This document shows, piece after piece, positions 52,536-61,787 of a stretch of DNA of 64,000 bases (positions are counted from its first letter, which is position 1; each line of letters opens with the position of its first letter). The translations under genes were made by a program, and so were the position numbers. The notes beneath the pieces are model-generated. The model saw only the letters and a program-made list of their open reading frames with translations, did no database searches and was not told where the DNA came from. Origin of the DNA: Paenibacillus amylolyticus (GTDB taxonomy: Bacteria > Bacillota > Bacilli > Paenibacillales > Paenibacillaceae). The stretch covers positions 96,425-160,424 of the forward strand of contig NZ_BCNV01000009.1 of the NCBI RefSeq assembly GCF_001570725.1. The letters are read 5' to 3'.

Positions 52536-53165
52536 CTACAGCACTCCCTTCGTGGAAGGCACACCCGTTACACGTGGATCAATCATCGTTGCTTCATCCA
52601 GCGCACGTCCCAATGCCTTAAAGATCGCTTCAATCATGTGGTGCGTGTTCTGTCCATAGTGCACAATGACGTGTAGAGTAATCCGAGCTTCCAATGCCAA
52701 TTTCCACAGGAATTCATGGACCAGCTCCGTGGAGAAACTACCTACCTGTTGGGAAGGGTATTCTGCACGATATTCAAAGTGAGGTCGGTTACTCACATCG
52801 ATAATAACCTGGGCGAGCGCCTCGTCCATCGGTACAAACACACTGGCGTAGCGCTTGATGCCACGTTTGTCACCCAATGCTTCTCGCAACGTCTGTCCGA
52901 GACAGATCCCAATGTCTTCAACCGTGTGATGATCGTCGATGTCAATATCTCCGCGAGCCTGAACGTTCAGGTCGAATTGTCCGTGCTTCGTGAACAGATC
53001 CAGCATATGGTTCAGGAACGGTACATCCGTTTCAATCGTGGATTGTCCTGTTCCATCTACGGCAAAAGCCAATTGGATATTGGTCTCGTTTGTTTTGCGA
53101 TCAACCTCTGCTTGGCGCACTGCGCCTTTGTTTTCAAGTTCCACACCATTATTTTGCTTATCCAT
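52536..53165 (-). CDS. hisB: Imidazoleglycerol-phosphate dehydratase (209 aa)
   Basis: The Mn-dependent dehydratase of histidine synthesis. 'FLNHMLDLFTKHGQFDL', 'DIDIDDHHTVEDIGICLGQ' and 'HYGQNTHHMIEAIFKALGRA' supply the metal-binding His clusters. It is the monofunctional form. The first 15 residues are a variable extension. It overlaps the end of hisD by 8 bases. Confidence 0.96.
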   Translation of the reverse strand: MDKQNNGVELENKGAVRQAEVDRKTNETNIQLAFAVDGTGQSTIETDVPFLNHMLDLFTKHGQFDLNVQARGDIDIDDHHTVEDIGICLGQTLREALGDKRGIKRYASVFVPMDEALAQVIIDVSNRPHFEYRAEYPSQQVGSFSTELVHEFLWKLALEARITLHVIVHYGQNTHHMIEAIFKALGRALDEATMIDPRVTGVPSTKGVL

Positions 53166-54462
53166 TGTCTGATTCCGCCTTTCCTTCCTGTTCTAACCGT
53201 ACAGCGATTGCACGGGCATGCCCTTCAAGACCCTCATGACGGGCCAACTCTATAATAGCCGCTCCGTTCTGCAGCAGCGCTTCTTTACTATAATAGATCA
53301 GACTCGATTTTTTGATAAAATCATCCACATCCACCGGTGAACTAAACCGTGCAGTTCCATTGGTCGGAATAATGTGATTGGGTCCGGCAAAATAGTCTCC
53401 TACCGGCTCCGAACTGTACGGGCCGAGGAAGATCGCACCGGCATTCTCGATCCGGCCAGCGTAAGCCATCGGCTCCTGCACCATGATCTCCAGATGCTCC
53501 GGTGCAAGCCGGTTCACCACATCGATTCCCTCATCGATGGAATCGACCACAATAATCGCGCCATACTGCTCTATCGAAGCAGCAGCGATATCGCGCCGCG
53601 GCAGCACTTCAAGCTGGCGCTGCACTTCGCCCTGCACGGCTTCCGCCAGCGTGGCCGAATTTGTGACGAGAATGGCCGATGCCATCTCGTCATGTTCCGC
53701 CTGCGACAACAGGTCGGCGGCGACATACACGGGATTCGCCGTATCATCGGCGAGCACCACAATCTCACTCGGCCCGGCGATACTATCGATATCGACCGCA
53801 CCGTACACCTCGCGCTTCGCGAGCGCCACGTAAATATTGCCCGGTCCACAGATCTTGTCGACCGGGGCAATACTCTCCGTGCCGTAAGCGAGGGCGGCGA
53901 TGGCTTGAGCGCCGCCAACCCGGTACATCTCGCTCACGCCTGCTTCCGCAGCAGCAACGAGAATGTACGGGTTAATACCTTCGCCACCGTTCGTAGACGG
54001 CGGCGTCACAAGAACAATCTCCGGCACGCCTGCCACCTGTGCCGGAATTACATTCATCAGCACAGACGATGGATACGCTGCTTTGCCGCCAGGTACATAG
54101 ACACCGACCCGCTTCAGCGGTCGGATGACCTGGCCTAGCAGGCTGCCGTCCGGCTGCCAATCCATCCACGAGTTGCGTTTCTGCTTCTCGTGAAACGCAC
54201 GAATGTTGGCGGCGGCTTGCCGAATCGCCGTCACAAAGGATGGCTCCACGGCTGCATAAGCCGCCTGCAGCTCTTCCTGCGGCACGCGCAAATTCGCGGC
54301 CGTCAGCTTCGTACGGTCCAGCTGCTCCGTGTAACGAAGCAGGGCCGCATCCCCTTCACGGCGAATGTCGCTGACAATACGCCGTACCGTTTCATTTTGC
54401 TCTGGCGTGCCATACTCTACTTCCCGCTTCAGATCAAACTCCCGTGCAGGTACTATTTTCAT
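53158..54462 (-). CDS. hisD: Histidinol dehydrogenase (434 aa)
   Basis: It oxidises histidinol to histidine in two NAD-dependent steps. 'VGVYVPGGKAAYPSSVLM', 'VGGAQAIAALAYGTES', 'IDSIAGPSEIVVLAD', 'LLSQAEHDE' and 'LAPEHLEI' are the family signatures, including the zinc and catalytic His region. AGGAGGTTG precedes the ATG. Confidence 0.97.
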   Translation of the reverse strand: MKIVPAREFDLKREVEYGTPEQNETVRRIVSDIRREGDAALLRYTEQLDRTKLTAANLRVPQEELQAAYAAVEPSFVTAIRQAAANIRAFHEKQKRNSWMDWQPDGSLLGQVIRPLKRVGVYVPGGKAAYPSSVLMNVIPAQVAGVPEIVLVTPPSTNGGEGINPYILVAAAEAGVSEMYRVGGAQAIAALAYGTESIAPVDKICGPGNIYVALAKREVYGAVDIDSIAGPSEIVVLADDTANPVYVAADLLSQAEHDEMASAILVTNSATLAEAVQGEVQRQLEVLPRRDIAAASIEQYGAIIVVDSIDEGIDVVNRLAPEHLEIMVQEPMAYAGRIENAGAIFLGPYSSEPVGDYFAGPNHIIPTNGTARFSSPVDVDDFIKKSSLIYYSKEALLQNGAAIIELARHEGLEGHARAIAVRLEQEGKAESDNG

Positions 54463-54589
54463 ACGTACAACCTCCTTATCCCCTGTAATGTCTGCCTACT
54501 CATGGCCGATTCGCTTCTTTATTTTGTCTCTTACTCTTACTTTTGCTTCTGCTTTGTATGTTTCTCATCTATGTTTCCAAAACATTAAT

Positions 54590-55249
54590 TTATCCCCGAA
54601 GACTTCCCGCCGAAATCTCATTCGATGCCGGAATGACCTGCTGAAGCGCATCACACAAAGCCTGGATTCGTGCATTTTTCATCCGATAACTTACCCGATT
54701 GGCGATAAGACGGCTCGTGATATCCAGAATGCCTGTCATCTCCACGAGTCCGTTCTCGCGCAGCGTCTGACCTGTCTCCACCAGATCGACGATTCGATCT
54801 GCCAGACCAATCAGGGGTGCGAGCTCAATGGAACCATTCAGCTTGATAACCTCGACCTGCTGCCCCTGCTCCCGGAAATACTGCGAAGCAATCCTAGGAT
54901 ACTTCGTTGCGACACGTTGCTGGATGCCGGGCTTCCAGTCCGGGAGTCCGATTACAGACATACGGCACTGGGCGATTCCCAGATTCAACAGTTCATACAC
55001 GTCCCGATTTTCCTCCAGCAGCACGTCTTTACCGACAATTCCGATATCAGCAACACCGTACTCTACATACGTTGGAACATCCACGGGCTTCGCCATAATG
55101 AATTCCATTCCGGCTTCCGGTACTTCGATGACCAGTCTACGTGTATCGTCCACGTCTTCTGGAATATCCAGCCCCGCTTCACGGAACAATTTGGAGGCTT
55201 TTTTATAGATTCGGCCCTTCGGCATGGCCACCTTCAGAATATCCGACAT
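54590..55249 (-). CDS. hisG: ATP phosphoribosyltransferase, short form (219 aa)
   Basis: The first enzyme of histidine synthesis, joining ATP and PRPP. 'VAMPKGRIYKKA', 'YVEYGVADIGIVGKDVL' and 'VDLVETGQTLRENGL' are diagnostic. The protein is the short form that lacks the regulatory C-domain and needs HisZ, encoded just upstream. The ATG at 55247-55249 lies one base after the hisZ stop, with GGAGG inside the hisZ end. Confidence 0.96.
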   Translation of the reverse strand: MSDILKVAMPKGRIYKKASKLFREAGLDIPEDVDDTRRLVIEVPEAGMEFIMAKPVDVPTYVEYGVADIGIVGKDVLLEENRDVYELLNLGIAQCRMSVIGLPDWKPGIQQRVATKYPRIASQYFREQGQQVEVIKLNGSIELAPLIGLADRIVDLVETGQTLRENGLVEMTGILDITSRLIANRVSYRMKNARIQALCDALQQVIPASNEISAGSLRG

Positions 55250-55250
55250 C

Positions 55251-56450
55251 TCAGCGTCCTCCTTCTTCAGATCCGTAAGTAATAACCTGCTCAGCCTGAG
55301 CGGTTCTTGCTTCAACCGATACGACACTTGCCCCAGCCCCGTCTTCAGGAAGAAGGAGTGTCACTACATTTTGTCCCATACTGCGTAATCTTGCCGCTTC
55401 TGTTAGTGCCTCGGCCCGACGTTTCGGACTATATTGGATAAGTATTGGCTTTTTCTCTTCAATGATAATGCCATGCACGCCATCAATAATCCGGTTGGTT
55501 TTCAGTGCAAATCCTGTAGCTGGCAACGAGCGCCCAAACTGTTGTAAGAGATTATCATACCGTCCGCCGCTACATACCGGGGAGCCCAGTTCTGCTGCAT
55601 ACCCTTCAAACGTCATACCCGTATAATAGGAGAAATCACCGATCATCGTTAGATCAATCAGCACATGCTCGGATACACCGTATGCTTCCAGCACTTCGAA
55701 TACTGCACACAGATGTGCAATCGACTGGGCTGCTTCAGCACTTGAACTTAGCTCTACCGCATGTGTGCATACTTCCTTACCACCGCGCAGACGAAGGATC
55801 GCTTCAAGCTGTTCTTTCAGCTTTGGCTCCAGATTCAATGCTTCAATCGACTGGCGATAGCCGACATAATCACGTCCGAGTAACCCTTCCTTCAATTGCT
55901 CTTGCTCAGCGGTCTGGCCTGGAATCACTTCCTCCAGTAACCCGTTCAGGAATCCCATGTGGCCCATGGCTATTTTAAAAGAAGACACGCCCGCTGCCTG
56001 CAAAGAGGCAATCGCAAGCGCAACAACTTCTGCATCCGCTTCAGGTGAATCGTCTCCAACCAGCTCCACGCCCGTCTGGAAGAATTCAGCCTCACGTCCA
56101 GCTTCCTCTTCAATGGAACGAAATACGTTCGCATGATAGGACAGACGCAGCGGTAACTGCTCATCTTTGAGCATGGATGAAACGACACGTGCAATTGGAG
56201 CTGTTAGATCCGATCTCAGTACCAGCGTGGTTCCACGGCTGTTCAATAATTTAAACAATTTGCGATCTGATGTGGAGCTCGCTACACCTACCGTGTCGTA
56301 GTATTCAATCGTTGGTGTGATGATCTGACGGTAACCCCAGCGTTCCATACATTCCAGTACATTCCGCTCAATCGTCCGTAGCTTGGATACTACATGTGGT
56401 GTGTAGTCGCGAAATCCGGTCGGTTTTTCAAAGCCTTTTGGTTTGGACAT
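55251..56450 (-). CDS. hisZ: ATP phosphoribosyltransferase regulatory subunit HisZ (399 aa)
   Basis: A histidyl-tRNA-synthetase-like protein without synthetase function that makes short HisG active and histidine-sensitive. Class II synthetase-type motifs are recognisable ('RSDLTAPIARVVSS', 'FRSIEEEAGREAEFFQTGVE', 'DFSYYTGMTFEGYA', 'GGRYDNLLQQFG'). It is the first gene of the operon hisZGDBHAFI. Confidence 0.95.
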   Translation of the reverse strand: MSKPKGFEKPTGFRDYTPHVVSKLRTIERNVLECMERWGYRQIITPTIEYYDTVGVASSTSDRKLFKLLNSRGTTLVLRSDLTAPIARVVSSMLKDEQLPLRLSYHANVFRSIEEEAGREAEFFQTGVELVGDDSPEADAEVVALAIASLQAAGVSSFKIAMGHMGFLNGLLEEVIPGQTAEQEQLKEGLLGRDYVGYRQSIEALNLEPKLKEQLEAILRLRGGKEVCTHAVELSSSAEAAQSIAHLCAVFEVLEAYGVSEHVLIDLTMIGDFSYYTGMTFEGYAAELGSPVCSGGRYDNLLQQFGRSLPATGFALKTNRIIDGVHGIIIEEKKPILIQYSPKRRAEALTEAARLRSMGQNVVTLLLPEDGAGASVVSVEARTAQAEQVITYGSEEGGR

Positions 56451-56665
56451 TGGTATTATTCACCCCGAGTCAGTAATTTAAGAGTTTTGCTCGTTCTATT
56501 TCAACAGGATTTATGTAGTGTAAATCCCCATTCTATCTTGTAACCCTGAATCACCGTAATGCTTCAAAAGCCTTCAACTATTGGTTTAGTTCAACCTTTA
56601 TCACGTTATATTCTCTCAAGATACTTTCACATGGTAAAGTGCTAACAAACTAAAGGATATGGGAT

Positions 56666-56695
56666 ATGATAACATGAAATCCGCACTACCGTCAA
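56666..56695 (-). promoter_or_regulatory. Putative promoter of the his operon
   Basis: TTGACG (56690-56695) and TATCAT (56666-56671) are 18 bases apart on the minus strand, about 215 bases before hisZ. The leader shows no T-box sequence (no GGTGG-ACCGCG element) and no terminator. Confidence 0.5.
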
Positions 56696-56776
56696 CAATA
56701 CCGAAGCTTGATCACCCCTGGATGGACATATTGTTTTATACACATGCCGTTGTCCTCACCAATCGGTATTTATATA

Positions 56777-56805
56777 CGAAAAAAGCTGCCATCAGCAGCT
56801 TTTTA
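56777..56805 (-). terminator. Terminator of the hprK-lgt-ppaX-acyltransferase unit
   Basis: The stem AAAGCTGC / GCAGCTTT is flanked by A and T runs on both strands. Confidence 0.85.
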
Positions 56806-56852
56806 CTTCGAATCATCTTCATCGATTCATCTTCATTCATTACTTTATTGAT

Positions 56853-57395
56853 TTAATGCACACTACCCTGAGAAGAATTATCCGTGTTAAAGACCGTCTC
56901 TTCCGTAGAAGCTGCCGAACGGGATAAATCACGTAATGGATTGCCTCCAACAAAAGCTCCTGGGGCAACATCCTTATGTACGACAGCTCCAGCAGCCACA
57001 ACGGCTCCATCTCCTATCGTTACCCCGGGAAGAATCGTTGTGTTGGCACCAATCAGTACATTTTCCCCGATAATCACCTCACCGAGCCTGTACTCCTTAA
57101 TGAGATACTCATGAGCGAGAATCGTTGTGTTGTAACCGATGACCGAGTTTTCACCGACCGTTATTTTTTCCGGAAAGAATACATCCACCATCACCATCAG
57201 GCCAAAGGCTGTATGTTTTCCCACCTTCATACCGAGCATCCGGCGGTAAATCCAGTTCTTCACCGATAGAATCGGACAGTAGCGTGACAATTGGATCCAG
57301 ATAAAATTACGAACGCCCTTCCACGGACTCACTGTCTTGTAGATATGCCAAAGTGCATTCTGGTCCTCTACCGGATAGCGGGTTACTTTTCTCAT
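56853..57395 (-). CDS. Hexapeptide-repeat acyltransferase (YvoF-like, 180 aa)
   Basis: A left-handed beta-helix acetyltransferase. Imperfect hexapeptides begin near residue 75 ('ITVGENSVIGYNTTI', 'VIIGENVLIGANTTILPGV', 'IGDGAVVAAGAVVHKDV'), and 'FVGGNPLRDL' caps the helix. An N-terminal basic, aromatic part may bind membrane or wall glycan. Its stop region adjoins a terminator, and its start overlaps ppaX (ATGA). Confidence 0.88.
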   Translation of the reverse strand: MRKVTRYPVEDQNALWHIYKTVSPWKGVRNFIWIQLSRYCPILSVKNWIYRRMLGMKVGKHTAFGLMVMVDVFFPEKITVGENSVIGYNTTILAHEYLIKEYRLGEVIIGENVLIGANTTILPGVTIGDGAVVAAGAVVHKDVAPGAFVGGNPLRDLSRSAASTEETVFNTDNSSQGSVH

Positions 57396-58048
57396 GAACG
57401 TCCCGTTTCAATGCGGATGAGTTTCAACAAGTCTCTCATGTCGTGCAACATGTGATCCGGGCCATATCCGTTCAGGATCGTCTCCCCTTTAAGAGACCAT
57501 GCAACCCCTGCCGAGAGAGCACCCGCATTTTGTGCCGATTGGATATCCACCGGACTGTCACCCACCATTAAGGTTTTGGCAGGATCTGCCCCCAGTTCCG
57601 TAATGGCTTTCAGAACAGGTTCAGCGTGCGGCTTCGGATTCGTTACGTCGGTCACTGTTACAATCGTCTTCATATATTTCAGTAGATCAAAACGTTCTAA
57701 CACCTTTAATGTAGATGGACGAATTTTGGTCGTGACTACACCCATCACAATGCCGGCCTGATGTAGCGCCTCTACTACCTCAATAACATGTGGAAAAGGT
57801 CTAACCATCGCTTCATGATGGATATCATTATAGGCACGGTAACCCTTCACGTACTCGGAGACTTCCTCCTGGCCAGAGAAAGTCCGCATTTGCTGCTCCA
57901 GTGTGCCACCCATATGCGGAATAATCTGTTCCCGTGTCCATGGAGCTGAATGTTCCCATCCCCCCATGACGTGCTGGAATGAGCTGATAATCAGCTCATT
58001 GGTATCAATAATCGTTCCATCCAGATCGAACAATACCGTGTCAATCAT
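57392..58048 (-). CDS. ppaX: Pyrophosphatase PpaX (218 aa)
   Basis: A HAD-family phosphatase that removes the pyrophosphate released when HprK dephosphorylates P-Ser-HPr. 'VLFDLDGTIIDT' holds the nucleophilic Asp, 'GVVTTKIRPSTLKVLERF' the second motif, and 'TLMVGDSPVDIQSAQNAGA' the acidic metal site. The context with hprK and lgt supports PpaX over a generic HAD enzyme. AAGGAG precedes the ATG. Confidence 0.94.
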   Translation of the reverse strand: MIDTVLFDLDGTIIDTNELIISSFQHVMGGWEHSAPWTREQIIPHMGGTLEQQMRTFSGQEEVSEYVKGYRAYNDIHHEAMVRPFPHVIEVVEALHQAGIVMGVVTTKIRPSTLKVLERFDLLKYMKTIVTVTDVTNPKPHAEPVLKAITELGADPAKTLMVGDSPVDIQSAQNAGALSAGVAWSLKGETILNGYGPDHMLHDMRDLLKLIRIETGRS

Positions 58049-58054
58049 GTTGCA

Positions 58055-59080
58055 TTACTCCTTTTTATCTTCAACTTGCTTGGATTCATCTTTGGCTGGA
58101 GGTGTCACCTTATTCTCTTTGCCAGTAGCCGTTCCCGTATGCTCCATATCATCTGCAGGAACTTTGGACGATACAATCGGATCACTGTAACGAACATCCG
58201 CTTTGCCTGTCACTCTTCTCACCACAATGAATACAACAGCTACAATAATGATGCCAATAGCAAGCAGTTGCGAGATTCGTACGTTACCGTAAGCAGGATC
58301 AAGATATCCTTGTTCAAAGCCCATTGCAGTCATTGGAGACCACAGCCCGTTCACTAATGAAGCAACCCACTGCGGAGCCTGGAAGCCCAGACTATCCGTA
58401 CGCAAAGCTTCAATGAAGAAGCGACCGATAGAGTACCAGATGAAATAAGACATGAACAGTTCACCTGAACGCAGAAACTTCTGACGACGCAGAACCAACA
58501 GCAGGACCAGACCAACGAGACTCCACATCGATTCATACAAAAATGCAGGATGGTGGAATACGCCTTCTACGTTCATTTGATTTACAATAAAGTCCGGCAG
58601 ATGAAGCTTGTCTCTCAAAAATGATTCTTCCACAGGACCGCCGTAGGCTTCCTGATTCACAAAGTTACCCCAGCGTCCGATTAACTGTCCAACGAGTAGC
58701 CCAGGCGCACAGATATCGGCCATACGCCAGAAGTTATATCCTTTACGACGGAAGAAAATAACTGCACAGATGATAGCACCAATAAGTGCACCGTAGATGG
58801 CGATACCGCCATTCCATATTTTAAAGACATCCCAGAAATTATCCTTATAATCTTCCCACTTAAATGCTACGTAGTAGATACGGGCACCAATGATGGCAGA
58901 AGGCACGCCCAGCAGAACCATGTCCATGAACACTTCCTGTGGAATATTGTAGCGTTTGCCCTCCCGGATCACGAGCAGTAATCCTATCAGTGCCGCAGCA
59001 CCAAGAATAAGCCCGTACCAGTGAACCTTTAACGCTCCAATAGAGAACGCAATTGGGTTCAACAGTAATAATGTATCCAT
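58055..59080 (-). CDS. lgt: Prolipoprotein diacylglyceryl transferase Lgt (341 aa)
   Basis: A membrane enzyme that attaches diacylglycerol to the lipobox Cys, needed for the several lipoproteins in this window. Seven hydrophobic segments and the Lgt signature 'GRWGNFVNQEAYGGP' are present, along with 'HPAFLYESMW'. After the last helix (near residue 290) comes a hydrophilic tail of about 50 residues, making it longer than B. subtilis Lgt (269 aa). Confidence 0.96.
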   Translation of the reverse strand: MDTLLLLNPIAFSIGALKVHWYGLILGAAALIGLLLVIREGKRYNIPQEVFMDMVLLGVPSAIIGARIYYVAFKWEDYKDNFWDVFKIWNGGIAIYGALIGAIICAVIFFRRKGYNFWRMADICAPGLLVGQLIGRWGNFVNQEAYGGPVEESFLRDKLHLPDFIVNQMNVEGVFHHPAFLYESMWSLVGLVLLLVLRRQKFLRSGELFMSYFIWYSIGRFFIEALRTDSLGFQAPQWVASLVNGLWSPMTAMGFEQGYLDPAYGNVRISQLLAIGIIIVAVVFIVVRRVTGKADVRYSDPIVSSKVPADDMEHTGTATGKENKVTPPAKDESKQVEDKKE

Positions 59081-59201
59081 TCATTCACACTCCTATAAAT
59101 TCAATCAATCGCATGCATGACGAATGGTTGGCATACCCTGCGCCTTATGAGAAGCAGTTCATGTCAACCATTTGTCTTGACTTCCTTGTATAAAATATTT
59201 C

Positions 59202-60140
59202 TTAATCCATGTCTTCCATATCTTCCGAGATGGTTGCTGTCAGCTTGTTCGTGAATTGCAGTGCAGCATTCAGACCCATCTGTTTCAGGCGATAGTTCAT
59301 GCCAGCCACTTCAATAATAACGGCCAAGTTCCGTCCCGGACGAACAGGAATCGTAACGAGAGGCACATCGGTATCAATGATGCGTGTAGTCTCTTCATCC
59401 AGACCCAGACGATCATATTGTTTATCCTGCTGCCATGCTTCCAGACGTACAACCAAGGTAATCCGTTTGTTATTCCGAACCGCACCGGCTCCGAACAATG
59501 TCATGACGTTGATGATACCTACACCTCGAATTTCGAGCAAGTGGCGGATCAATTCAGGTGCAGTACCGTGGAGCTGAAAATCTGACGTTTGACGGATCTC
59601 CACCGCATCATCGGCAATTAGTCGGTGTCCACGTTTAACCAGTTCAAGTGCTGTTTCACTCTTACCAATACCGCTACTACCCGTGATCAGCATACCTACG
59701 CCATAAACATCACAAAGTACACCGTGAATGGTTGCTGTAGGTGCCAGTTTCTTCTCCAGGAAACCGGTAATCCGGCTGGATAGAATCGTTGTCGCCATGT
59801 TGCTGCGAAGTACAGCCAGATTCTGCTCTTCACTGATATCAATCAGCTCTTGCGGAACCTCCAGTCCACGCGTGACAACGATACAAGGCGTCTCTTCCGT
59901 ACAAAGACGTTGCATACGATCGCGCCGCTCTTGCTCGGGCAACATTGCAAAGAAGGCTAATTCCGTTCTTCCAAGTAGCTGTACCCGTTCTTGTGGATGG
60001 TATTCAAAATAACCGGCCATTTCCAGACCAGGACGGTTCAGATCATCTACCGTAATGACTCTTTTCAGTCCGTGAGATCCAGAAACAACCTCTAACTGAA
60101 ACTGCTGCACCAATTCGGATACTTTCACTTTTTTCGCCAT
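59202..60140 (-). CDS. hprK: HPr kinase/phosphorylase (312 aa)
   Basis: The bifunctional sensor enzyme that phosphorylates Ser46 of HPr and Crh with ATP or pyrophosphate and reverses it. 'LITGSSGIGKSETALELV' is the P-loop, 'DDAVEI' carries the catalytic Asp, and 'LEIRGVGIINVMTLFGAGAV' is the family signature. The ATG at 60138-60140 follows AAGGA. It heads the hprK-lgt-ppaX-acyltransferase operon. Confidence 0.96.
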   Translation of the reverse strand: MAKKVKVSELVQQFQLEVVSGSHGLKRVITVDDLNRPGLEMAGYFEYHPQERVQLLGRTELAFFAMLPEQERRDRMQRLCTEETPCIVVTRGLEVPQELIDISEEQNLAVLRSNMATTILSSRITGFLEKKLAPTATIHGVLCDVYGVGMLITGSSGIGKSETALELVKRGHRLIADDAVEIRQTSDFQLHGTAPELIRHLLEIRGVGIINVMTLFGAGAVRNNKRITLVVRLEAWQQDKQYDRLGLDEETTRIIDTDVPLVTIPVRPGRNLAVIIEVAGMNYRLKQMGLNAALQFTNKLTATISEDMEDMD

Positions 60141-60459
60141 TTGTCTCTTCCTTTCAGCATTCGCTGTGCCTCTATGTACATCAGATCGTGTATCAGTTCT
60201 TTCCATTATTAGCGCATTCACAACATGGGGTACAGATGCATACCCTTCCAACAGTCCATTCTCTTAATCATAAGAAGACAGACCTTCAAATAATCTTAAA
60301 TGAATTCCGGGCTGAATGCAATCTCGGCCTCCCACAACCATTAGTAAAAAAAGTTCTCTGATTGAAGCACTATCGAAGATGCTATATTCGTGGTTTAACG
60401 GTTGCTTTTCTTAAGTTATCGAATTCTTTAGCCCGCTGAAAACTTATAAATTATAATCT

Positions 60460-60496
60460 TAAAAAAAGCCCCTTCCAGCAATAACGGAAGGGGCTC
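60460..60496 (-). terminator. Terminator of the MsmX/UgpC-type ATPase gene
   Basis: The stem GAGCCCCTTCC / GGAAGGGGCTT is followed by T residues. The rest of 60141-60559 (upstream of hprK) shows no gene. Confidence 0.92.
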
Positions 60497-60559
60497 TCAT
60501 TACAATGTATAATTGCGTTAACTGTCAGGTTCCATCGTCACCGAGGAATCTCAGTAGTA

Positions 60560-61684
60560 TTAGTCTTGAAGAAGTACGTTCACTTCAGTCTCTTTGTCAA
60601 AGATATGAACCTTGTTCATGTCGATGGCCATTTTAACTGTGGAACCATCACGAGTGTTAGAACGTCCGTCTACACGTGCGATCGTTGTATCGTTACCAAC
60701 ACCGCTCAAGTAGAGGAGCATTTCGTGACCCAGGTTCTCTGTAACATCTACGTGTGTAGAGAATACAGAGTTCGGGGATGCTTCCAGGAATACTGGCTCT
60801 TCGTGAATGTCTTCTGGACGAACACCCAGAATGACTTCTTTGCCAATGTATCCTCTAGATTTCAACACTTGTGCTTTACCTTGCGGGATTTCAACGTCCA
60901 CGCCTGGAGCTACGAAGTGCAAGTTAGCACCTTGCTCAGCCAGTTTACCCGAGATAAAGTTCATTGTCGGGGAACCGATGAAACCAGCTACGAACAGGTT
61001 AGCCGGCAGGTTATACAACTCTTCCGGAGAAGCTGCTTGTTGGATGATACCATCCTTCATAACAACGATCCGATCACCCATCGTCATAGCTTCGATCTGG
61101 TCATGCGTTACGTAGATAACAGTTGTTTCCAAACGCTTCGCAAGTTTAGTGATCTCCGCACGCATTTGACCACGCAGTTTGGCATCCAAGTTGGAGAGAG
61201 GCTCATCCATCAAGAACACTTGTGGATCACGGACAATCGCACGTCCCAAAGCGACACGCTGACGTTGACCACCGGACAATGCCTTAGGTTTACGCTCAAG
61301 CAAATGCTCGATATCCAGGATTTTAGCTGCTTCACGTACACGTTTGTCGATCTCATCTTTTTTAACCTTACGCAATTTCAAACCAAACGCCATGTTTTGA
61401 TATACGCTCATATGCGGATACAAGGCATAGGATTGGAATACCATTGCGATATCGCGGTCTTTAGGTGCAACATCATTAACGACACGGTCACCGATATAGA
61501 GTTTACCTTCAGAAATTTCCTCAAGGCCTGCGATCATACGCAGTGTTGTTGATTTACCACAACCGGACGGGCCTACCAATACCAGAAATTCTTTATCTTT
61601 AATGTCCAGGTTAATGTCAACTACAGTTGCTTTATCAGAACCCGGGTATTTTTTGAAAATATGCTCTAAACGTACTCCAGCCAT
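60560..61684 (-). CDS. msmX: Multiple-sugar ABC transporter ATP-binding protein, MsmX/UgpC type (374 aa)
   Basis: The shared ATPase that energises several CUT1 sugar importers. Walker A 'GPSGCGKSTTLRM', signature 'LSGGQRQRVALGRAI', Walker B 'VFLMDEPLSNLDA', switch His 'VTHDQIEAM', and a C-terminal regulatory domain ('LGVRPEDIHEE') are present. No permease or binding protein gene is adjacent, typical of MsmX. It can supply the lplABC-like importer at 40966-44529. The ATG at 61682-61684 follows AGGAGG. Confidence 0.93.
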   Translation of the reverse strand: MAGVRLEHIFKKYPGSDKATVVDINLDIKDKEFLVLVGPSGCGKSTTLRMIAGLEEISEGKLYIGDRVVNDVAPKDRDIAMVFQSYALYPHMSVYQNMAFGLKLRKVKKDEIDKRVREAAKILDIEHLLERKPKALSGGQRQRVALGRAIVRDPQVFLMDEPLSNLDAKLRGQMRAEITKLAKRLETTVIYVTHDQIEAMTMGDRIVVMKDGIIQQAASPEELYNLPANLFVAGFIGSPTMNFISGKLAEQGANLHFVAPGVDVEIPQGKAQVLKSRGYIGKEVILGVRPEDIHEEPVFLEASPNSVFSTHVDVTENLGHEMLLYLSGVGNDTTIARVDGRSNTRDGSTVKMAIDMNKVHIFDKETEVNVLLQD

Positions 61685-61787
61685 GATTGTTGCCTCCTCA
61701 GAGATCATTTTGTAATCGAATACAATTTGTATTTTTATATTACCCTATCTGTATGAGGTTTGACTATTCGCAAACTGCACAAAAATA

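Noticed and set aside
56451..56660. T-box or other attenuator in the his leader
   Set aside because: The roughly 200-base leader lacks the T-box sequence and any terminator hairpin.
56659..56856. 65-codon plus-strand frame before the acyltransferase
   Set aside because: It overlaps the his promoter and a terminator and has no ribosome binding site.
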